A stretch of 60,385 bases of DNA from an uncultured Chthonomonadales bacterium (GTDB taxonomy: Bacteria > Armatimonadota > Chthonomonadetes > Chthonomonadales > CAJBBX01), in contig CALLMM010000021.1 of assembly GCA_938005745.1 (NCBI GenBank), positions 1 through 60,385 of the forward strand, given 5' to 3'. The position numbers and the translations under genes are program-made. Shown here one piece after another: positions 1 through 7,609 of the stretch. Numbering within the stretch: the first letter of the stretch is position 1; each line of letters starts with the position of its first letter. A model generated the notes under the pieces. That model ran no database searches and was not told the origin of the DNA. It saw only the letters and a list, made by a program, of their open reading frames with translations.

Positions 1-14
1 GAGCCTCCCGGATT

Positions 15-200
15 GTCCTTGCGAGGGAGGTGACAGGCGACCCCTTCTGTCCTTGCGAGGGAGGTGACAGGCGACCCCTTCTGTCCTTGCGAGGGAGGCG
101 TAAGCCGACCGAAGCAATCTCCTGCGTACCGGAACGTGGAAGATTGCTTCGCTGACGCTCGCAATAACAGTGTGGGGCGGGTTGCGCGTGACTGGAACGG
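15..200. repeat. Composite intergenic repeat: tandem 34-bp units plus inverted element
   Basis: Units beginning GTCCTTGCGAGGGAGG start at 15, 49 and 83, an exact 34-base period. The last one continues into a 39-base unit (82-120) ending CCGACCGAAGCAATCT. An inverted partner, AGATTGCTTCGCTGACGCTC, begins at 141, and a tail ending GACTGGAACGG finishes at 200. The same modules recur at about 14.1, 27.0, 33.7, 37.2 and 55.1 kb. There is no coding potential and no spacer structure, so this is a REP/MITE-like non-coding repeat. It lies 3' of the DUF92 gene. Confidence 0.85.
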
Positions 201-216
201 TCGCGATGCGCGTGCG

Positions 217-1065
217 TCACGCCGGATAGACGAAGTACGCCAGCAGGAACCAGACGAAGAGCGCGCCGAGGAGACTGGCGATCAGGTTTACCAGGTCGTT
301 GGTCATCCAGCGGTAGCCGCGACCCAGACGTACCGGAGCGTCGGGGCAGTGGGTCTTTCGCTCGGTCAGCGCGCCGCAGCGCAGACAGCGATACTGCGCC
401 TGGAAGCTGCCTCCCAGAATGCTGTCCGCCAGCGCCGCCAGGAAGCCCGCCCAGGCGACCGCCAGCAGTTCCGGCACCTCCGGCTGCCAGAGGATGTAGA
501 TCGAGCGGGGGGGCCAGGTCAGAACGCCGACCAGCCCGATGAAGAGAGCGCCGAGCAGCGCCGCCAGCAGTCCCAGCCACGAGACCGCCCCGGAGGTTCC
601 CGCCGGAACCCGCCGCAGCGTGGTGACCATCCAGGGGCTTCCGCGCTGCAGGCTGCCGATCTCCGTCGCCCAAGTATCGGCGTTGACGGCGGCAAGCGAG
701 GCGATCGCCATCATCAGCACCGTCTCGCGGTGCGCCTCCAGAAACGGGAAGACGGCGGCGAGTAGGGCGGCGATCCCGCCGTTGGCGAAGACCTGCATCG
801 CGTCCCGAGTCGAGCCTTTTTCATAGAGGGCGTTCATCCGCTCCTTCCGCTTGCGCCCCACCTGCGAGAGCAGACTGCAGGAGAAGAAGAACGCCAGCAG
901 CGGACCGGCAAACCCGATCCCGCCGAACCCGAAGATCAGGAACCCGATGACCAGCGCGGCGACCGCGCCGGAGAAGGAGAGCAGACGGAACAGGTAGGAG
1001 AGACCGGCGACCAGCGCCGCCAGCCCGCCTCCGATCATCAGTTGTGTCAGCGAGAGAGTAGACAA
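217..1065 (-). CDS. DUF92 family integral membrane protein
   Basis: A 282-residue polytopic membrane protein of the DUF92 family (TIGR00297-like). The family includes plant phytyl-phosphate kinase VTE6, so a polyprenyl or phytyl phosphate kinase role is possible but unproven here. Hydrophobic segments cover roughly residues 10-60, 95-130, 155-185 and 255-280. The conserved core NADTWATEIGSL followed by a Gly/Ser/Ala-rich stretch (TSGAVSWLG) is the family signature. The start is TTG, chosen because GGACGAGGAC sits just upstream and no earlier ATG is in frame. It is the last gene of a long leftward run and is followed by the repeat cluster at the window edge. Confidence 0.85.
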   Translation of the reverse strand: MSTLSLTQLMIGGGLAALVAGLSYLFRLLSFSGAVAALVIGFLIFGFGGIGFAGPLLAFFFSCSLLSQVGRKRKERMNALYEKGSTRDAMQVFANGGIAALLAAVFPFLEAHRETVLMMAIASLAAVNADTWATEIGSLQRGSPWMVTTLRRVPAGTSGAVSWLGLLAALLGALFIGLVGVLTWPPRSIYILWQPEVPELLAVAWAGFLAALADSILGGSFQAQYRCLRCGALTERKTHCPDAPVRLGRGYRWMTNDLVNLIASLLGALFVWFLLAYFVYPA

Positions 1066-1113
1066 AAAAAGTCCTCGTCCAGCAGTCGGAGGCGCACACG
1101 CCCTCCGTCCTGT

Positions 1114-1719
1114 CTATTTTCGGGAGATGTAGCGGCTGTTCGCCACGTAGTAACGCCAGGGATGGTGAACGGCGCGGGTGATGCCGACCCGCTGCGTGGA
1201 GACGACCTGCGGGTCGGAGACGGGCTGCCCCTCCGCGATCCACACCGTTCCCGGCTGCGTCAGGTCCGCGCTGTTGAGCGCGCCGGTTATTCCCATCGCC
1301 GCGCAGAGCGATCCCGGTCCCCGGCACAGCCGGCGCAGATCGGCGAGGTTTCGCCGCCGCTCCATCAGCGCGATCCCCTCCAGCGGCTCCAGCGCGCGGA
1401 TCAGCGCCGCCTCCCCGATCCCCTCCTGCGCCGTGACCACGTTGAAACACCAGTGGGTGCCATAGATGAAATAGACATAGGCGGTTCCCGGCGCGCCGAA
1501 CATCGGGGCGTTGCGCGGAGTCTGCCCCCGATAGGAGTGGCTCGCCGGATCGTCCTGCCGGTACGCCTCCGTCTCCACGATCCGCCCCGCCGCCATGCCC
1601 TCCGGCGAGGCGTGGATCAGCACGCGCCCCAGCAGTTCCCGCGCCACCAGCGTGGTTTCGCGGCCGTAGAAGGCGCGCAGCAGCGGCTTGCCGAAGGGGG
1701 AAAGCGTCGGGTTCTGCAT
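1114..1719 (-). CDS. DNA-3-methyladenine glycosylase (AAG/MPG family)
   Basis: A base-excision repair enzyme that removes alkylated purines such as 3-methyladenine and hypoxanthine from DNA. It has 201 residues, the usual bacterial length. The signature GRIVETEAY is present; by comparison with human AAG, Glu51 is the water-activating residue, with Tyr53 and His61 in the pocket. TPRNAPMFG and PGTAYVYFIYG are also typical. Seven bases separate its start from the stop of the upstream oxidoreductase gene, so the two are probably co-transcribed. Assignment is to the MPG family, not to AlkA or Tag. Confidence 0.95.
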   Translation of the reverse strand: MQNPTLSPFGKPLLRAFYGRETTLVARELLGRVLIHASPEGMAAGRIVETEAYRQDDPASHSYRGQTPRNAPMFGAPGTAYVYFIYGTHWCFNVVTAQEGIGEAALIRALEPLEGIALMERRRNLADLRRLCRGPGSLCAAMGITGALNSADLTQPGTVWIAEGQPVSDPQVVSTQRVGITRAVHHPWRYYVANSRYISRK

Positions 1720-1726
1720 ACGCCGG

Positions 1727-3016
1727 TCAGAGCGGGTATTTCCAGGGAGCGCGGTACGGTCGGCTCAGCAGGCGGCTGGCGGCGGGATCGCCGACGATCT
1801 GCTCCTTTTCGCCGTCCCACTGCACGCTGCGTCCCGCCTTCAACGCCAGCATGCCCAGCAGCGCCATATTGGTCGAGCGATGCCCGATCTCGATATCGCA
1901 GACGGGCAGCCGGCGGGTTTGAATGCTCTGCAGGAAGTCCGCCCAGAGTTCGCGGATGTTCTGGTCGTCGGGGCGATTCAGCTTCGGCTCCTCGTGCACA
2001 ACCGGCTGACCGCGCCGGGCGGGGTAGAAGGTCCAGCCGTCCTGCCAGCCCATGTGGAAGGTGCCCTCCGTGCCGTAGAAGTAGCAGCCGATGCTGTGCT
2101 TCTCCGCCTCGTTGGCGGCGTAGAGGCGATGCTCCCAGACGGCGGTAAACGTCTCAAACTCGAACGTGGCGACCTGCGTATCCGGGGCGTCGGTGTTGTC
2201 GCGCAGGATGTGGCGTCCGCCGGTGGAGGAGACCCGCTTCGGATACTTCTCCTCCGTCCACCAGAGGATCTGATCCATCCAGTGGATGCCCCAGTCCCCC
2301 AGCTGTCCGTTGGCGTAGTCGAGGAACTGACGGAAGCCGCGCGGATGGATGCGGGGATTGAAGGGGCGCAGGGGAGCCGGTCCGCACCACATCTCCCAGT
2401 CCAGCCCTTTCGGCGGATCGGCGTCGGGCGTCGGTCTTCCGGGACCGCCCCCGTAGTGCACAAAGGCGCGCACCATGCCGATCCTGCCGACCCTGCCGGA
2501 GCGCAGAAACGCCATGCCGCTGACGTTGTGCGGGGAGACGCGCCGGTGCGTGCCGACCTGCACGATCCGCCCCGTCTCCCGCGCCGCCTTCACCATCGCC
2601 CTGCCCTCGCGGATCGTATGCCCGATCGGCTTTTCGACGTAGACGTGCGAGCCTGCCCGCACCGCCGCGATGGTGATCAGCGCGTGCCAGTGGTCGGGCG
2701 TGGCGACGATGACGATCTCCGGCTTCTCGGCGGAGAGCAGCTCCCGGTAGTCGCGGTAACGCTTCGGGCGGTCGCCGGTCAGACGCTCCACCTCTTCGGC
2801 GGCGGGATCGAGCAGATTCTGATCCACGTCGCAGAGCGCGACGACCTTCGACTCTCCGGCTTCGATGGCGCACCGGAGGATATTCATCCCCCACCACCCG
2901 GAGCCTACCAGCGCGGTCTTATACCTGCGTGCGGCTCCCTGTATGCCCAGCAGCGGCATCGCGGAAAAGGTCATGCTGGCGGCTCCCGCTCCTTTCAGAA
3001 ACTCTCGACGGTTCAT
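1727..3016 (-). CDS. Tat-exported Gfo/Idh/MocA family oxidoreductase
   Basis: A 429-residue NAD(P)-dependent oxidoreductase probably acting on a sugar or cyclitol outside the cytoplasm. The N-terminus MNRREFLKGAGAASM is a twin-arginine signal. A Rossmann domain follows (ALVGSGWWGMNILRCA), then EKPIGHTIREG, where the Lys of EKP is the family's usual catalytic or cofactor-contacting residue. The C-terminal half is the alpha/beta dimerisation and substrate domain, including WGIHWMDQILWW. The neighbours do not name a substrate. Its start codon lies one base from the stop of the helix-hairpin-helix gene, indicating tight translational coupling. A second, cytoplasmic member of the family is at 29902-30879. 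Confidence 0.92.
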   Translation of the reverse strand: MNRREFLKGAGAASMTFSAMPLLGIQGAARRYKTALVGSGWWGMNILRCAIEAGESKVVALCDVDQNLLDPAAEEVERLTGDRPKRYRDYRELLSAEKPEIVIVATPDHWHALITIAAVRAGSHVYVEKPIGHTIREGRAMVKAARETGRIVQVGTHRRVSPHNVSGMAFLRSGRVGRIGMVRAFVHYGGGPGRPTPDADPPKGLDWEMWCGPAPLRPFNPRIHPRGFRQFLDYANGQLGDWGIHWMDQILWWTEEKYPKRVSSTGGRHILRDNTDAPDTQVATFEFETFTAVWEHRLYAANEAEKHSIGCYFYGTEGTFHMGWQDGWTFYPARRGQPVVHEEPKLNRPDDQNIRELWADFLQSIQTRRLPVCDIEIGHRSTNMALLGMLALKAGRSVQWDGEKEQIVGDPAASRLLSRPYRAPWKYPL

Positions 3017-3017
3017 C

Positions 3018-3488
3018 TTACTCCGATTCGCCTGCCTGTCGGCGGTAGTTCAGCGCGGCGCGCAGGATCTGCGCCCGGTCGTTTGCGTTCACGTTCGGCA
3101 GTCCCTCCAGTCCCTGCGCGATCGCCCTCATCAGGTCTTCCGGCGCATGGACGCCCCGCTCCCGCTCCAGAATCCGCACCAGACGGGGCGTCAAGCCGGG
3201 CAGCCGCAGCAGCCGCTGAACGCCGGGAGGCACCTGTTCCCGGAGCCGTTCATACAGGGGAACCGTCCCGGTGGCGAGGATCTGCCCGATCTTGTCGGCG
3301 ATGATCTCCCCGATGCCGGGCAGCGTCGCCAGTTCCCCCCGCCCCGCGACGGCGGACGCCGGCTCCCGCAGGGCGAGCAGCGTCTCCGCCGCCTTCCAGT
3401 AGGAGCGTATCTTGAAGGCGTTCTCCTCCTGATAGTCCATCATGTCGCCGATCTGCAGGAAGATCTCGGCGATCCGGGCGTTATCCAT
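3018..3488 (-). CDS. Stand-alone helix-hairpin-helix protein resembling PolX N-terminus
   Basis: A 156-residue protein matching the N-terminal 8-kDa and helix-hairpin-helix region of bacterial family X DNA polymerases: MDNARIAEIFLQIGDMMDYQ, then ENAFKIRSYWKAAETL, an HhH (LATLPGIGEIIADKIGQIL) and a second HhH-like stretch (LLRLPGLTPRLVRIL). It stops at the point where PolX would enter its polymerase domain; no nucleotidyl-transfer Asp pair and no PHP exonuclease domain follow. The start at 3488 has GGTGGAG upstream; a longer frame to 3572 lacks a comparable site. It is probably DNA-binding, perhaps 5'-phosphate or gap recognition. Function beyond that is not known. Confidence 0.85.
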   Translation of the reverse strand: MDNARIAEIFLQIGDMMDYQEENAFKIRSYWKAAETLLALREPASAVAGRGELATLPGIGEIIADKIGQILATGTVPLYERLREQVPPGVQRLLRLPGLTPRLVRILERERGVHAPEDLMRAIAQGLEGLPNVNANDRAQILRAALNYRRQAGESE

Positions 3489-3529
3489 CGGCTCCACCCT
3501 ATCGGCGCGGGGCGTACCGCTCACGGGCA

Positions 3530-4444
3530 TCACTTCAGATGCCGCGCATACCAGTCGAGGGTGCGCTGCCACGCCAGTTTCGCCGCCTCCGCGTGGTACA
3601 TCTCGCGGGTGTCGTTGTTGAAGGCGTGGTTGGCGCCCTCGTAGATGTGAATCTCAGCGGCGGCGCCGCGCTTTTTGAGTTCGTCCCGGTACGCCTGCAC
3701 ATCCTCGACCGGAATCCCGCGATCCAGCGCGCCGAAGTGCCCCAGCAGGGGCGTCTTCACCTTCTCAACCACCTCGATGGGGGCGTGCGGCTTCTTCTGC
3801 CGGTCGGCGTTGGGAGCCAGCCGGATCCGTCCGTAGTAGGCGACGCTGGCGTCCAGCGGCATCTTCCCGTCTGCGCCGGCGGGCATCGCCGCCGCCAGCA
3901 TGGCGAAGTAGCCGCCCCAGCAGAAGCCGACCAGCCCGATTTTGCCGGTGCAGTCGCTGCGGCTGCGTAGGTAGGCGGACGCGCTGCGAATGTCCTGCAG
4001 CACCTGCTCATCGGCGATCCTGCCGACGAACTCCATCAGGGGCGGTCCGAACCCTTCCGGCGGCTTGCCCTCGCGCGTGAAGAAGTTCACCGCCAGCCCG
4101 ATGTAGCCCGCGCGCGCCAGACGGCAGGCGATATCCCTGATGTGGTCGTTGACGCCGAATATCTCCTGCACCACGATGACGCCGGGACGACGCCCCTCGC
4201 CTTTCGGACGGCAGAGAAACCCCTCGATGGTGTCGCTGCCGCTCTTGAAGGTTACGTTCTCGTGCGCCAGGTTCGAGTCGTTGAGCGCGCCGGGGGTCTT
4301 ATCCTGTCCCAGCGCGCCCGCGCTCGCCGCCGCCGCGACCGCCGCGCTGGCTCCCACCTTGCCCAGAAACCGCCGCCGGGACATCCGATCCAGTTCCGGA
4401 TCGAGGGCGGGGTCCATGTTCGGATCGTGCTCCTGCTGGCTCAT
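3530..4444 (-). CDS. Tat-exported dienelactone hydrolase family protein
   Basis: An alpha/beta hydrolase of the dienelactone hydrolase family, which opens lactone or ester bonds. It has 304 residues from the ATG at 4444, where GAGAGGT is placed correctly. An upstream in-frame ATG at 4558 would read into the preceding gene. After a short acidic head comes a Tat motif, SRRRFLGKVGASAAV. The catalytic triad can be read as Cys175 (GFCWGG), Asp241 (FGALDRGIP) and His273 (GANHAF), with Glu94 in QEIFG, as in the Cys-type family. The real substrate is unknown. It lies in the leftward run between the metallo-hydrolase and HhH genes. Confidence 0.92.
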   Translation of the reverse strand: MSQQEHDPNMDPALDPELDRMSRRRFLGKVGASAAVAAAASAGALGQDKTPGALNDSNLAHENVTFKSGSDTIEGFLCRPKGEGRRPGVIVVQEIFGVNDHIRDIACRLARAGYIGLAVNFFTREGKPPEGFGPPLMEFVGRIADEQVLQDIRSASAYLRSRSDCTGKIGLVGFCWGGYFAMLAAAMPAGADGKMPLDASVAYYGRIRLAPNADRQKKPHAPIEVVEKVKTPLLGHFGALDRGIPVEDVQAYRDELKKRGAAAEIHIYEGANHAFNNDTREMYHAEAAKLAWQRTLDWYARHLK

Positions 4445-4518
4445 CGTCTTACCTCTCTTTGTGTATCCATCGCTCGATGAAGCGCTTTCCGGTCCACTTA
4501 ACGCTCCCTGGCGCTCTG

Positions 4519-5436
4519 TTAACCCCGTTTCGACGTCTCCGCCCCGGTTCCCTGCCATACGGTGTGGGCGAACAGGTCTTCATACAGGCGACCGGGCAGC
4601 GCCACGCTCACCGGACAAGCTAACCCGATCTTCGCGCACCGTTCGCGCACCCGCGACAGCACATGCTCGTCCTCATAGCGGCGGGAGACATGGTAGAGAC
4701 CCAGCCAGCCCACCTCCGCCGCCCGGGCGATCTCCAGCACCTCCTCCAGGCAGGAGTGAGGATGTCCGCGCTCCTCCATCTCCTCCTTCTCCGCCTCCTC
4801 CAGGAAGGTACACTCGTGCATCAGCACGCGGCTGCCGCGAAAACAGGCGGGATCGAGCGGCATGGTGTCTCCGGTGATCGTGAAGAGGATGTCCTCGATC
4901 GTCTCGATGATGTAGGCGCGTCCATGCTCAAGGCGCAGCGCGTCCAGCTCCTGCTGGGGAAGCTGACGGAACTCCTGCTTCACCTTGTCCACCTGGCGCA
5001 CGATCTGGTAGCCCAGACTGCGGGGGCGGCTGTTTCCGGCAGGCGGGTAGTGATTGGTCGCAAAGCCGCGCAGAAAGTGGCGGTCCGGCTCGATGGCAAG
5101 CGTCTCGCCCGCGCCCAGCGGATGCCAGCGGACTTTTCCGGTGGAGCGTGAGTCGAAGTGAGTCAGGAAGTTGGCGAAGGCGCGGGCGGAGCCGCTGCCC
5201 TCGGGATAGACCGCCGTGAAGTCGCCCGCGCCGCCCCGCAGGTTCAGAAGCTGCATCAGTCCGGCGCAGTGGTCGCGGTGGGTGTGCGTGATGGCTGCCA
5301 GCCGCATCTTGTGAATCCGGCTGTCCAGCAGAGCCGTCACGCCGTCTCCGGCGTCAAACAGGATGCGGTGGGTCTCATCGAAGACCCAGGTCGAGACCAG
5401 CGGGGTGGAGAAGAGGGTGATCTGCGGCGGGTTCAT
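4519..5436 (-). CDS. Metallo-beta-lactamase fold hydrolase (RNase Z-like)
   Basis: A 305-residue MBL-fold metallo-hydrolase. The metal motif is THTHRDHCAG (HxHxDH); further ligands are probably the His in FATNHYPPAG, the Asp in TITGDTMPLD and the late His in LGLYHVSRRY. The arrangement, with HECTF after the Asp motif, resembles the RNase Z/arylsulfatase-like branch. It could process tRNA 3' ends or cleave a small phosphodiester. The start at 5436 (MNPPQITLF) is where homology begins; the frame stays open back to 5808 only as an overlap with recO. It begins 14 bases after the recO stop. Confidence 0.88.
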   Translation of the reverse strand: MNPPQITLFSTPLVSTWVFDETHRILFDAGDGVTALLDSRIHKMRLAAITHTHRDHCAGLMQLLNLRGGAGDFTAVYPEGSGSARAFANFLTHFDSRSTGKVRWHPLGAGETLAIEPDRHFLRGFATNHYPPAGNSRPRSLGYQIVRQVDKVKQEFRQLPQQELDALRLEHGRAYIIETIEDILFTITGDTMPLDPACFRGSRVLMHECTFLEEAEKEEMEERGHPHSCLEEVLEIARAAEVGWLGLYHVSRRYEDEHVLSRVRERCAKIGLACPVSVALPGRLYEDLFAHTVWQGTGAETSKRG

Positions 5437-5449
5437 ACAGGGACTCTGC

Positions 5450-6232
5450 TCAACCCCGGGAGACGTTGTGCTGCCGGGACGCCTGAACGCGCAGCGAATC
5501 CAGAAACTCCGCGCTCTTGAGATCGCGGTCGGCACGGTAGCGCACATACCAGCGCAGACAGCGGGCGGTCTCGGCGGCGGCGGCGGGCGAGGGCGCAAGC
5601 GCAAGCAGGGTCTCCGGATCGGCGGAAGCCAGCGCATGCAGGAAGGTGATCGTCTCCGCATGCAGGGCGATTGCGTCCTGCGCGCTGAAACGGCAGCCGC
5701 TGCACAGGACACCTCCCAGCGACGGGCTGAACGCGCTCTGCCGTCGCTGCAGCGCGCCGCCGCAGCGCACGCACGCCTCCAGCTGCGGCATATAGCCCCG
5801 TTCGGCAAGCAGGCGCAGTTCGTAGGCGTGAACGATCAGATCGGGACGCTCCTGCGCCCGCTGCAACAGGTAGAGCGCGGAGAGCAGCAGATCGAAGACC
5901 TCCGGATTCGGCTCGCGCTCCTCGATCATCCGGTCGGTCAACTCACACAGATAGGTCGCGCGCGCCAGCAGCTCCAGATCGCCCCGCAGCGTCGGGAAAG
6001 AGGATGCCACCTGACACTGCGAGATAATATCCAGGCTTTTGCCGACCGCAAGCTGCATCTGCGAATGGGTGAACAGCTCTGTCGCGCCGCTTAACCGGCT
6101 TCCGGCGCGGCGCGCCCCCTTCGCGACGGCGTTGAGCTTGCCCTTTTCGCGCGTCAGCAGGGTAACGATCTTGTCTGTCTCCCCCAGAAGGATTCGGTGC
6201 AGGACGATCGCATCCGCATTGTAGACAGGCAT
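5450..6232 (-). CDS. recO: DNA repair protein RecO
   Basis: RecO helps RecR load RecA onto SSB-coated single-stranded DNA in gap repair. The 260-residue protein has the N-terminal OB-fold (MPVYNADAIVLHRILLGETD, then KIVTLLTREKGKLNAVAKGA) and a helical C-terminal part with a zinc knuckle (CVRCGG at about 156-161, CSGC about 20 residues later). Length and domain order are normal. Six bases separate it from the upstream beta-barrel-like gene, so it may ride on that transcript. Confidence 0.96.
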   Translation of the reverse strand: MPVYNADAIVLHRILLGETDKIVTLLTREKGKLNAVAKGARRAGSRLSGATELFTHSQMQLAVGKSLDIISQCQVASSFPTLRGDLELLARATYLCELTDRMIEEREPNPEVFDLLLSALYLLQRAQERPDLIVHAYELRLLAERGYMPQLEACVRCGGALQRRQSAFSPSLGGVLCSGCRFSAQDAIALHAETITFLHALASADPETLLALAPSPAAAAETARCLRWYVRYRADRDLKSAEFLDSLRVQASRQHNVSRG

Positions 6233-6238
6233 GGGCGT

Positions 6239-6772
6239 CTAGAACTTCGACCCCACTAGAATGGAAAAACCGTCTGTGCGGACGCTGCCGACCCGGCTCA
6301 CGAAGTCGTACTGCCCCTCCAGAAAGAGACGACCGGTCAGATCCGCCCCGGCGACCAGTCGAAAACCGAACCGCGAGGCGGTTCCGCCGCCCTTCGTATG
6401 CACCGTCCACAGACCGACGCCTGCGCCCAGATAGAGCGGGCTGCGCACCGCCAGCGACGGCTGCCAGACCTGAACCAGGGTGATCGGCAGGATGGAGTTG
6501 GAGCCGCTGAAGGCGTAGTCTATGCCGACCCGCGTCTTGCCGGCAACGCCCATGCCCAGCAGAGGCAGGTCCATGTCCGCCCCGATCTTCACCCAGGCAT
6601 CGTCGGACACATCCTTGAGGGAGCGGCTGTCGGGCGCGAAGACGCCCGCCTTGACCCGGTACTTCGGAATAATGTCCTGCGCGTCCGCCGGCGCGACGCC
6701 GGCTGCGCTCAGCGCGCAGACCGCCGCCAGCAGACAGACCGCTCGTTTCCATAACCGCGTGATTGCCAGCAA
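6239..6772 (-). CDS. Beta-barrel-like exported protein (paralogue 1)
   Basis: A 177-residue protein with a signal peptide (cleavage near APADAQD) followed by alternating hydrophobic and polar beta-strands, for example LYLGAGVGLWTVHT and RLFLEGQYDFVSRVG, ending in Phe as outer-membrane barrels often do. I choose the TTG start at 6772 because AGGAG lies eight bases before it. It shares its layout and motifs (KAGVFAP, LVAGADLTGRLFLE, VRTDGF) with the gene at 6892-7455, so the two are tandem duplicates. The outer-membrane location is inferred from the strand pattern; function is unknown. Confidence 0.8.
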   Translation of the reverse strand: MLAITRLWKRAVCLLAAVCALSAAGVAPADAQDIIPKYRVKAGVFAPDSRSLKDVSDDAWVKIGADMDLPLLGMGVAGKTRVGIDYAFSGSNSILPITLVQVWQPSLAVRSPLYLGAGVGLWTVHTKGGGTASRFGFRLVAGADLTGRLFLEGQYDFVSRVGSVRTDGFSILVGSKF

Positions 6773-6891
6773 CGCAGAGTCTCCTTCCTCTTCTGACGAA
6801 GAGAGAAGACAGAATCCAGAGGATCGGCGGAGACGATGCGCCGGCTCTGCCGTCCTCTCTCTTCTGCCTTCTGACTTCGGTTACGCTCGAA

Positions 6892-7455
6892 TTAGAAGCG
6901 ATAGCCCAGATAGGTGGTCACACCATCTACGCGGACGCCGGTCCCGAGGTTATCGCTGAAGCCGCCCACATAGTCGTAGTTCAACTCCACGAAGATGCGC
7001 GGCGTGATATCCGCCCCGGCGACAAACTTCACGCCCGGCTGCGTGGTTCCGCCGATGAACGGGGTATTGATGAAATAGATGCCGCCGCCGAGTCCGCCGT
7101 AGACACGGATGCGGGCGTCGGGCGGGGTGATCGTCCAGAGCAGTTTCGCTGTCAGCGGGAGAACAAAGACCATCTTCCCGCCATGATCGCGCCAGGCGAT
7201 CTCTGCGCCGAAAACAACCTCTCCGTTGAGCAGGCGATGGCGGAAACGGGGATGGTAGTCCGCTCCTGCCGCCCAGAAGACGCTGCTAGCCTGGTTCTTC
7301 AGAGAGCCATGCGTGGGGAAGAACGCGCCAGCCTTTACGGAGATCCCTTTGGTCGCCACCGGCTCTACGTCCTGGGCACGCGCCACTCCCGCGACGCAGA
7401 GCAACACCGCGGTGAAGGCGACTGCCTTCCATAGAGACCGCTTCATTGCTTTCAC
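6892..7455 (-). CDS. Beta-barrel-like exported protein (paralogue 2)
   Basis: A 187-residue sibling of the protein at 6239-6772: signal peptide (LLCVAGVARAQD), then KAGAFFPTHGSLKN, GLGGGIYFIN, FVAGADITPRIFVELNYDYV and a terminal YRF. The start is best taken as GTG at 7455, because AAGGAGG stands nine bases upstream; in-frame ATG codons at 7485 and 7446 have poorer sites. A near-consensus promoter lies about 125 bases upstream, leaving a long leader. It is probably the first gene of a transcript that runs on into its paralogue and recO. Molecular role unknown. Confidence 0.82.
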   Translation of the reverse strand: MKAMKRSLWKAVAFTAVLLCVAGVARAQDVEPVATKGISVKAGAFFPTHGSLKNQASSVFWAAGADYHPRFRHRLLNGEVVFGAEIAWRDHGGKMVFVLPLTAKLLWTITPPDARIRVYGGLGGGIYFINTPFIGGTTQPGVKFVAGADITPRIFVELNYDYVGGFSDNLGTGVRVDGVTTYLGYRF

Positions 7456-7578
7456 GAAAAACGTCCTCCTTGTGTTAGGAAGCATTGCGCTCCGTTAACG
7501 CTCGGAACGCTGTCTTGATTATCGGAACACGGCTGATCCGGTCTCAGTGACCACAGCCCCGCGCCCTCAACCGAGCAC

Positions 7579-7608
7579 AGTATATATCGCAGGTTGTTGA
7601 TTTGTCAA
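7579..7608 (-). promoter_or_regulatory. Sigma70-type promoter for the paralogue pair
   Basis: On the minus strand TTGACA (7603-7608) is followed by an 18-base spacer and TATACT (7579-7584); TATATA at 16 bases is an overlapping alternative. It sits directly next to the hyuA stop and points at the gene starting at 7455. The region before the -10 reads CCTGCGATATATACT, closely matching the promoter at 15077-15106. Confidence 0.75.
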
Positions 7609-7609
7609 A

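Noticed and set aside
15..120. CRISPR array
   Set aside because: The 34-base units are directly abutting with no unique spacers between them, and no cas gene is present.
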